Shown here in pieces: positions 57,898 to 64,000 of a DNA stretch of 64,000 nucleotides. Source of the stretch: Paenibacillus sp. N3.4 (GTDB lineage Bacteria > Bacillota > Bacilli > Paenibacillales > NBRC-103111); assembly GCF_008017805.1 (NCBI RefSeq), contig NZ_VRTT01000017.1, positions 1 through 64,000 on the forward strand, given 5' to 3'. The translations under genes were made by a program, and so were the position numbers. The notes under the pieces were generated by a model. That model made no database searches. It was not told where the DNA came from and saw only the letters and a list, made by a program, of their open reading frames with translations. Numbering within the stretch: position 1 is the stretch's first letter; each line of letters starts with the position of its first letter.

Positions 57898-60045
57898 ATG
57901 ACAAAAATTTATTCATTCTTGAAAAAGCCGAAAGGTTTGCTAGCCTTATCTTTGGTACTCATTATAATCGGCAGCTTTTTTGCGCAAATGTTTAACACAT
58001 CGTTTTACTCGGTGAATGTGAATAAAATTAATTTTAAGGCTGATCATGGCACACTATCAGGGCTTCTGTACATGCCCAAGGGAGCGGGAGCGAATGATCC
58101 GCGTCCGGTCATCATTACAACGCATGGTTATTTGAATACGAAAGAAATGCAAGATGCTCCCGCCATCGAAATGTCTAGACGGGGCTACATCGTCCTAGAT
58201 CTAGATCAGTACGATCATGGAGATTCCCGTTGGAATATCAAAACACCAGTGAAGGATATTTTCTTCACCTTCTGGCTCTATTCCCAATTTGACGCTGCGA
58301 AGTATATTTACCAGCAGAATTACACCAAGAAGGATGATAAAGGCAACGCATATGTTGCTGTAAGCGGTCACTCTATGGGCGGGTTTTCTTCCATAATGGC
58401 CATGTATTATGACGAGCTAAATTCCTTGAAAACCGGCAATCGGATGATCTATGCAGGGATTCCAGTGGGGGCAGATTACTCCATCTCTTCTGCAATTGTT
58501 CCTCAGGATCAATTGCAAGCAGCATTTGGTAACCGTAAGGTAGGGATGGTTGCTGGAAAATATGATGAGTTCTTCTTCAATAAGTCGGACGCGGAGAAAA
58601 GCGCTGCAGAGAAGAAAGTACTGGGCTCAGTTACAAGCAAGGATTTCGTGTCCACTTTATCAGGCAAGTCGTTCCTTGGCTTATCGGCAGATGTTCAAGC
58701 AGGGGAGGCCGGCAAGTTCTATCAAGTGAAAACCGGCGAATTGCGTTTGGAAGACAAGGTGGTTCGCCCATTTCAGACTGGCGAGCGTGTTATATTCACG
58801 CCTAATGAGACCCATCCTTGGAACCACATTTCCACAACGACTACAGCAGATTTGATTGATTTTTATGCTTATGCTTTTAAAGGAGTAACTTCTCCTAACC
58901 AGGCCCAAGTGGATTTTGGTTCAGGTAGTCAAATCTGGTGGCTGAAGGAAGCTTTCAACTTCATCGCCTTAATCGGCTTCTTTCTTATGATTGTTCCACT
59001 GATCAGTCTGTTACTCAAGGTCCCCTTCTTGAAAAGGGCTGTGACGGAATCTATTGCGACCGTATCTGCACCCTCAACTGGCAAGCAGAAAACGGTCTAC
59101 TTGATAGCCATATTGTTCAGTACGCTAATCCCTGCCATACTATTCCCGACACTTATGGATAAAAAGGCCGGTGGTCTGAACGTTCTTAGCACTATTGCCA
59201 TCACTTTGCTGGTTTTGTTCGTGGCCGCAGCTATAATCGGCTTCATTGCTGCGAAAGCCAATAAGGCAAATGCGGAGGTAAGCGTAAAAATGAAGAATAT
59301 CGGCACAGGCAGTACGTTGTTGGCGTTAGTTGCCCTAGTGCTCTGGTTGATTTTTAAAAATGCCACTTATTTTTTCCCGCTCAGTCATTTCTTTAATGAG
59401 CCTACAACGAATCAGATCCTTTATTGGGCCATCGTTTCGGCATTGATCACTGTATTCGTGACATATGCTTTTCATTACTTCTCTAAAAAGGATGCAGGTA
59501 CGAAATTCAGTCACTATGGCATCAGCCTGAACGCTGTGACCATTGTCTCTAGTCTTTGTACAGCGATTGCTGCAGTGGTCGTCGGTTATCTCATTCTGTT
59601 CGCTGTACAGTCAGTTTTTGGCACAGACTTCCGTATTTGGGTTCTTGCGGTACGTACCTTTGATATGGAGCATGTGATTACTGCATTGCGGTACATTCCG
59701 TTCTTCCTGATCTATTATTTTATCAGTACTGTGGCACTGAATGCGAATACACGTGGGCAAAAAGGCGGGTACGTTCTGTCAATTATTCTGAATGTCGGTG
59801 GACTTATCTTGTGGTTAGTAGCCCAGTATGGCAAAGATTTTATGTCTGGTGTTGCCCTTTACCCAGGGCAGTCGCTGAATGGTATCCTGCTTTTCGCATT
59901 GATTCCGTGTCTGATTTTGGCGGCGATATATGCCCGCAAGGTATTTGAGAAGACAAACAACGTATGGCTTGCTGCATTTTTAAATACTATTTTATTCACA
60001 ATGATTTCTGTAGCTAATACTGTTATGTACTGGAATCTAGTATAA
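57898..60045 (+). CDS. Large membrane protein with extracytoplasmic-type alpha/beta hydrolase domain
   Basis: 715 residues from ATG 57898, preceded by AAAGGAG (the frame is open from 57871). One N-terminal membrane segment, then an alpha/beta-hydrolase domain over about 40-340: VIITTHGYLNTKEMQ near 75, nucleophile elbow VAVSGHSMGGFSS near 155 (Ser) and a candidate His in ETHPWNHIST near 310. The remaining half holds about nine membrane segments (FIALIGFFLMIVPLISLLL first). The combination is known from uncharacterised Bacillota proteins, with no function that I can name. Single gene between a cre-like site and a terminator. Confidence 0.8.
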   Translation: MTKIYSFLKKPKGLLALSLVLIIIGSFFAQMFNTSFYSVNVNKINFKADHGTLSGLLYMPKGAGANDPRPVIITTHGYLNTKEMQDAPAIEMSRRGYIVLDLDQYDHGDSRWNIKTPVKDIFFTFWLYSQFDAAKYIYQQNYTKKDDKGNAYVAVSGHSMGGFSSIMAMYYDELNSLKTGNRMIYAGIPVGADYSISSAIVPQDQLQAAFGNRKVGMVAGKYDEFFFNKSDAEKSAAEKKVLGSVTSKDFVSTLSGKSFLGLSADVQAGEAGKFYQVKTGELRLEDKVVRPFQTGERVIFTPNETHPWNHISTTTTADLIDFYAYAFKGVTSPNQAQVDFGSGSQIWWLKEAFNFIALIGFFLMIVPLISLLLKVPFLKRAVTESIATVSAPSTGKQKTVYLIAILFSTLIPAILFPTLMDKKAGGLNVLSTIAITLLVLFVAAAIIGFIAAKANKANAEVSVKMKNIGTGSTLLALVALVLWLIFKNATYFFPLSHFFNEPTTNQILYWAIVSALITVFVTYAFHYFSKKDAGTKFSHYGISLNAVTIVSSLCTAIAAVVVGYLILFAVQSVFGTDFRIWVLAVRTFDMEHVITALRYIPFFLIYYFISTVALNANTRGQKGGYVLSIILNVGGLILWLVAQYGKDFMSGVALYPGQSLNGILLFALIPCLILAAIYARKVFEKTNNVWLAAFLNTILFTMISVANTVMYWNLV

Positions 60046-60055
60046 TAATTGCATG

Positions 60056-60098
60056 AAAGAGACCACCCTCCTGAATGGTTGCGAGAGTGGTCTCTTTG
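60056..60098. terminator. Hairpin terminator after the hydrolase gene
   Basis: AAAGAGACCAC pairs exactly with GTGGTCTCTTT around a 20-base loop. Confidence 0.75.
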
Positions 60099-60125
60099 AT
60101 CTTTGTTGCCAGGAGAACCGTCATT

Positions 60126-60941
60126 GGGTTGTGGTGCAAAGCTCTAATTCATGATAACGTAACTGATAATGAAGTCATGGGATGGAGCAGCTTACTATGG
60201 AAGCCAACTTGGATTTATTTAAATGGAAGCAGTATGAATCAGCAGTCATTTTACTCACAGTGAGATGGTATTTAAAATATAGTTTAAGCTATCGAGACGA
60301 GACATCGTAGAAATGATGAGCGAGCGGGGAATAGAGATTTCCCATACGACGATCATGAGATGGGTTCATGAGTTTGGGCCCGAAATAGACAAACGAATCC
60401 GCCCCTATTTAAAACCCACAAATGATTCGTACAGAACCGACAAAACGTACATCAAAGTCAAAGGTCAATGGAAGTATTTATATAGAGCGGTTGATTCTAT
60501 AGGGAAAACGATTGATTTTATGTTATCTGAAAATCGAGATATGCCGGTAGCTAAGCGCTTCTTTACAAAAGCTTTGGCCTCGCCACATAATCAAATACCA
60601 CGTGTGATCACTTTGGATAAAAACCCGGAATATCCACCAGCCATACAAGAATTAATAATGAAAAAACCCTGCCAAAAGAAACTTTGATAAGACAGACAAA
60701 ATACCTAAACAACATAGTAGAACAAGATCATCGGTTCATAAAGAAAATCACAAAACCGATGCTTGGTTTCAAAACGTTTCGCACTGCAGAACAGACGTTG
60801 AAGGGAATCGAGGCTATGCAGCACCACAAACCATTGATCTTTATGGGCTTGGGACGTATAGGAAAATACTGGTTGACACCATGTAAGCGTTTAACTTATA
60901 ATTCAAGTAACATGACTTTGTTAATCATTTTAACTAATTAA
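60126..60941 (+). mobile_element. IS6-family insertion sequence remnant, transposase with two frameshifts
   Basis: GGGTTGTGGTGCAAAGC at about 60126 resembles the IS6-type terminal repeat. The transposase starts at ATG 60197 (LFKWKQYESAVILLTVRWYL), loses frame at 60294-60303 where GAGAC is tandemly duplicated, continues EMMSERGIEISHTTIMRWVH with the DDE residues in DKTYIKVKGQWKYLYRAVDS and ITLDKNPEYPPA, loses frame again at a short A-run near 60660, and ends KYLNNIVEQDHRFIKK and FRTAEQTLKGIEAM. After about 60850 homology fades and the right terminal repeat is not found. Inactive. Confidence 0.88.
60873..60902 (+). promoter_or_regulatory. Sigma-A promoter with overlapping cre-like site
   Basis: TTGACA (60873-60878), 18 bases, TATAAT (60897-60902). 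Within the spacer, TGTAAGCGTTTAAC (60882-60895) matches cre at 12 of 14 positions. It drives the ROK gene at 60959 and lies at the degraded right edge of the IS6 remnant. Confidence 0.75.
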
Positions 60942-60958
60942 GGGGGTGAAATATCCAA

Positions 60959-62155
60959 TTGATAGGGCGCGGTCAAACAGGCAATACCAAGTTGGTTAAA
61001 CAAATTAACCGTGAAGGCATACTTCATCAATTGAAAGAGAGAACGGGGATGTCTAGAGCAGACTTGGCAAAATTGACTGAGTTAAGTCGACCTTGTGTTT
61101 CCTCATTAGTTGATGAAATGATTCAAGAAGGAATAATTCGTGAAGTTGGAGTGGGGGAGTCTAAAGGCGGCAGAAAGCCAATCTTATTGGAATACAACTT
61201 CCAAGCTTATGGTGTGGTTGGTGCCGTGTTCGAAGGGAGTACCTTACAATTAGCAATTGCTGATCTAAAAGGTGAAGTGTTATTTCAATACAAGACTCTT
61301 TTATCTCATCAGAAGGATGGCCAAGAAGCCATCGAAATTGTCGAGAGAGGGCTTGCGGCGTTGTTGACACAAAGCGGATTTAATAAAAGCAGGCTGCTCG
61401 GAATCGGTTTGGGTTTACCTGGGATTACACAGCGTAGAGAGGGTACGGTAAGTTATTCACCTAGTACAGGATGGATGGGCTTGCCTGTGCAGAAGGAAAT
61501 TGAAGACCGCTTAGGTTTACCCGTAATTATAGATAATGATGTCAATTTAATGACTCTTGGTGAATTCCATAAAGGAGTAGGCAAAAGCTTTTCTAATTTG
61601 GTTTATATGTATGTGGGCACTGGTATTGGTGCTGGAATTGTAATAGATGGGCAGTTATACCGGGGAGTTAGGGAAGCTAGTGGGGAAATCGGTTATATGA
61701 CAATTGGGCCTATTCGAAATCGAGCCCAAGGGGAGTATGGAGCATTTGAAAACAATTACTCTGTAACGGCAATCCGAGAGAAAGCGAAATTGCTCCTTAA
61801 GTCTATGGAAGAAGACACTAGCGTTATTAAACAGATCGTAACGCAAGCAAATCAAGGGATTGTCGAGGCGCAGTCGCTTCTCGATGATATTTACAAACAT
61901 TGGGCATATGGAATTGCCAACATAGTAAGTGTGATGGATCCTGGCTTATTCATTCTTAGTGGAGAAATGATACATATCGGTGCTAACGGAGTCCAGACGA
62001 TTCATCAAATGCTAACCGAGTTGGTTCCTTTTGTTCCTCAGCTTAAGACGGCCAGTTTAGGAGATCATGCTGGGATCATAGGTGCAATTCATAGTGTATT
62101 GGAAGCGCTGCCATCAACGCTTAATCCAGAGGTGAAATTAAAAAGGAGGAGTTAA
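60959..62155 (+). CDS. ROK-family transcriptional repressor (XylR/NagC-like)
   Basis: 398 residues, TTG start with AGGGGGTGA upstream. Winged helix-turn-helix at 15-80 (MSRADLAKLTELSRPCVSSL), then a ROK sugar-kinase-like domain: LLGIGLGLPGITQRREGTVS near 140, IIDNDVNLMTLGEFHKG near 195 and YVGTGIGAGIVIDGQLYRG near 215. The zinc-binding cysteine cluster of ROK proteins (CxCGxxGCxE) is replaced by RAQGEYGAFE near 260, so it lacks the usual zinc site. It probably represses the adjacent importer genes, which start four bases after its stop. Confidence 0.9.
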   Translation: MIGRGQTGNTKLVKQINREGILHQLKERTGMSRADLAKLTELSRPCVSSLVDEMIQEGIIREVGVGESKGGRKPILLEYNFQAYGVVGAVFEGSTLQLAIADLKGEVLFQYKTLLSHQKDGQEAIEIVERGLAALLTQSGFNKSRLLGIGLGLPGITQRREGTVSYSPSTGWMGLPVQKEIEDRLGLPVIIDNDVNLMTLGEFHKGVGKSFSNLVYMYVGTGIGAGIVIDGQLYRGVREASGEIGYMTIGPIRNRAQGEYGAFENNYSVTAIREKAKLLLKSMEEDTSVIKQIVTQANQGIVEAQSLLDDIYKHWAYGIANIVSVMDPGLFILSGEMIHIGANGVQTIHQMLTELVPFVPQLKTASLGDHAGIIGAIHSVLEALPSTLNPEVKLKRRS

Positions 62156-62158
62156 GAT

Positions 62159-63274
62159 ATGAAGAAATTATCAAAAAAGAGTTCAGCATGGATGACAGGT
62201 TTGGTTCTTAGTACCGTGGCATTGGCAGTAACAGCTTGTGGTGGCTCGACCCCCAGTAGCACTCAGAATCCTGCTTCGGTAAAGCCGGCAGTTGAATCTC
62301 CGAAACCTACTGAGAAACCTGCAGAGAAACAAAAGCTCGTCATTTACACGGCAAGGGATAAGAATGTGGTGGATGAAATTATGCCTAAGTTTAAGGCGAA
62401 ACACCCGGAGGTCGAAGCTGAGGTTCTTACTATGGGGGCCCAACAAATTTTAGAGCGGGTACGTGGTGAAAAAGCGAACGCTCAAGCCGACTTTTGGTGG
62501 GGAGGAACCCAATCGGGACTTATGACGGCGGCCAATGAAGGTCTTTTAGAAAGTGTAAAACCTAGCTTTGCCGATAAAGTGCCTGCTCTTTATAAAGATG
62601 CCCAGGACCGCTGGTATGGCGAAATGCTTCTGCCGGAAGTCATCATGTACAATTCTAAAGTGATGAAGAAAGAAGATGCACCTAAGGATTGGGACGATCT
62701 ATTGGATCCCAAGTATAAAGGGAAAATTATTATCCGAGGTGTATTAGCTTCAGGAACTATGAGAACGATTTATTCGTCGATGATATTCCGCCAAGACGGT
62801 GCTGATCCCAAGAAGGGCTATGATTGGTTGAAAAAGCTAGACGCTAATACGAAGGAATATGCACAGGATCCAACTAACTTGTATCTTAAATTAGCACGTG
62901 AAGAAGGTACGCTGTCGCTTTGGAATTTACAGGACATCATGATTCAAAAGGAATTGCAGAAACAACCGTTTGACTTTATTTATCCTACTAGTGGCGCTCC
63001 TATTCTGGTGGACGGCGTGGGTGTTGTCAAAGGCGCTAAAAACATGGATGCAGCTAAGAAATTCTATGAATTCCTCTTTGAGAGCAACCTGCGTACAGAA
63101 TTGGCGGAGAAATTGTTCCAAATTCCTACCCGTACGGATATAACTACACTTCCTGCTTGGTTAAAGGGATTAGAGTTAAAGCCAATGAAAATTGATTGGA
63201 CAGTAATGGCGGATAAAGAGAAAGAATGGATGCAGTATTGGGATGAAAGCATTAAAGGGAAAGGCTCCAAATAA
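62159..63274 (+). CDS. Fe3+/AfuA-type solute-binding lipoprotein
   Basis: 371 residues, lipobox AVTAC (Cys near 23), a Pro-rich linker, then a periplasmic-binding fold of the iron/aminoethylphosphonate/spermidine-like group: LVIYTARDKNVVDEIMPKFK, ADFWWGGTQSGLM near 108, EVIMYNSKVMKKEDAPKDWD DLLDPKYKGKI and VDGVGVVKGAKNMDAAKKFY. GGAGGAG before ATG. The ROK control suggests a sugar or sugar-phosphate rather than iron as substrate (inference). Confidence 0.88.
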   Translation: MKKLSKKSSAWMTGLVLSTVALAVTACGGSTPSSTQNPASVKPAVESPKPTEKPAEKQKLVIYTARDKNVVDEIMPKFKAKHPEVEAEVLTMGAQQILERVRGEKANAQADFWWGGTQSGLMTAANEGLLESVKPSFADKVPALYKDAQDRWYGEMLLPEVIMYNSKVMKKEDAPKDWDDLLDPKYKGKIIIRGVLASGTMRTIYSSMIFRQDGADPKKGYDWLKKLDANTKEYAQDPTNLYLKLAREEGTLSLWNLQDIMIQKELQKQPFDFIYPTSGAPILVDGVGVVKGAKNMDAAKKFYEFLFESNLRTELAEKLFQIPTRTDITTLPAWLKGLELKPMKIDWTVMADKEKEWMQYWDESIKGKGSK

Positions 63275-63281
63275 TTAACAT

Positions 63282-63306
63282 CCTGGCGGAGGGACTCCTC
63301 CGCCGG
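63282..63306 (+). other. Intercistronic hairpin
   Basis: CCTGGCGGAG, five bases, CTCCGCCGGG. GC-rich stem between binding protein and ATPase genes without a T-run, probably for differential expression. Confidence 0.65.
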
Positions 63307-63332
63307 GTCATTCATGAGGGGGGGAAGCGTGC

Positions 63333-64000
63333 TTGATTGATGTAACATTGGATAATGTTAGTAAACAGTTTGGAAACGTTAAGGGAGTTTCAGACGTTCA
63401 TATTCAGATTAAACCTGGCGAATTTTTTACTTTTTTGGGGCCCAGCGGGTGTGGAAAGACGACAACACTTCGTATGATAGCAGGTTTTTATTTTCCTAGT
63501 GCTGGACGTATTCTATTTGGCAATAAGGATGTAACAAATTTGCCCCCCAATAAGCGTAATACCGGAATGGTGTTTCAGAACTATGCATTATTTCCCCATC
63601 TGACTGTATTCGAAAACATTGCTTTTGGTCTTCAGGTGAGAAAAGTTTCAAAGCCGGAAATGGTTGAAAGGGTTGAGCGTGCGCAAAAACAAGTGCGCTT
63701 AGAGGGATATGGAAATCGTAGGATCGATCAATTATCAGGCGGCCAGCAACAGCGGGTTGCATTGGCTAGAGCTCTCGTTATTGAGCCGCAAATTCTACTG
63801 CTAGATGAACCTTTATCGAATTTAGACGCTAAGTTAAGAGAAGAAACGAGATTGGAAATTAAGAGACTTCAACTGGAACTTGGAATAACAACGATCTATG
63901 TAACCCACGATCAGTCTGAGGCGATGTCGATGTCTGACCGAATCATGGTTATGCAGGGCGGAGTTGTCCAACAAATAGGAAGTCCAGAACAAATATATAA
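63333..64000 (+). CDS. ABC transporter ATP-binding protein, cut by window end
   Basis: 222 codons visible. TTG start with GAGGGGGGAAG upstream. Walker A GPSGCGKTT near 38, Q-loop VFQNYALFPHLTVFENIAFG, signature LSGGQQQRVALARAL near 135, Walker B ILLLDEPLSNLDAKLREE and H-loop THDQSEAMSMSD. PotA/UgpC/FbpC-type import ATPase that should pair with the binding protein at 62159; the C-terminal regulatory domain and permeases lie beyond the window. Confidence 0.95.
   Translation, partial: MIDVTLDNVSKQFGNVKGVSDVHIQIKPGEFFTFLGPSGCGKTTTLRMIAGFYFPSAGRILFGNKDVTNLPPNKRNTGMVFQNYALFPHLTVFENIAFGLQVRKVSKPEMVERVERAQKQVRLEGYGNRRIDQLSGGQQQRVALARALVIEPQILLLDEPLSNLDAKLREETRLEIKRLQLELGITTIYVTHDQSEAMSMSDRIMVMQGGVVQQIGSPEQIY

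Noticed and set aside
60075-60263. Small open frame before the IS6 transposase
   Set aside because: It overlaps the hairpin and terminal repeat, has no ribosome site, and its sequence resembles nothing.
1-64000. tRNA, rRNA and prophage structural genes
   Set aside because: I scanned for cloverleaf-like GGTTCGA blocks, rRNA-like runs and phage structural or integrase motifs and found none I could support.

Overview
The window most likely comes from a Paenibacillus-like, endospore-forming member of the Bacillota. This rests on SigK-type sporulation sigma factor sequences, an S-layer-homology protein, YesM/YesN two-component pairs beside Lpl/Ytc-type sugar importers, CcpA cre-like sites, strong GGAGG ribosome binding sites and TTG/GTG starts. 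No database search was possible, so genus and family names rest on recognised motifs.

Layout. 0-11.5 kb: a large secreted multidomain protein (DUF6259-like, PIG-L deacetylase and accessory modules), an ISL3 transposase remnant fused to a 5'-truncated sigK copy, a deleted beta-glucuronidase gene (uidA), a DUF2798 membrane protein, a broken chemoreceptor, two end-stubs of a gap gene just before an intact pckA, and a second sigK 3' fragment. 11.7-19.4 kb: a YesN/YesM pair (kinase frameshifted) divergent from an LplA-LplB-YtcP importer and a truncated CBM4_9/CBM22-type secreted protein; with uidA and a GH43 remnant this reads as a decaying xylan/aldouronate locus. 19.5-23 kb: accessory genes (DUF6210-like, DUF5412, M48 peptidase, a broken Imm30-like immunity gene). 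23-25 kb: SLH protein with five tandem 73-residue repeats. 25.3-45.4 kb: glycan locus with a TIM-barrel epimerase, YesM/YesN, a solute-binding protein, tyrosine phosphatase, NagZ-like GH3, beta-phosphoglucomutase-like enzyme, MgtC, two permeases, two sulfatases and a third YesM/YesN. 45.7-52.3 kb: a second importer, a deleted sulfatase and a GH3 beta-glucosidase. 52.4-56.8 kb: a hydrolase, a two-gene CHR transporter, a formylglycine-generating enzyme and a third sigK 3' fragment. 57-64 kb: accessory debris, a large membrane alpha/beta hydrolase, an IS6 remnant, a ROK repressor and the start of an Fe3+-type ABC importer (ATPase cut by the window edge).

How it works together (inference): the central block looks like a Gram-positive utilisation locus for a sulfated, probably amino-sugar-containing glycan. 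Sulfatases, two of them with an intact Cys-x-Pro-Ser/Ala-Arg site, would be activated by the FGE encoded nearby. GH3 enzymes cut the sugars, CUT1 importers take them up, and YesM/YesN systems sense them. Three promoters in this block share a 44-base motif at exactly the same distance from a TATAAT box.

Two features stand out. Three copies of the sigK 3' portion lie in the same orientation at module boundaries, with no 5' half in the window. There is also widespread gene decay: large internal deletions plus many single-base frameshifts, most at short homopolymers, some of which could be sequencing errors.
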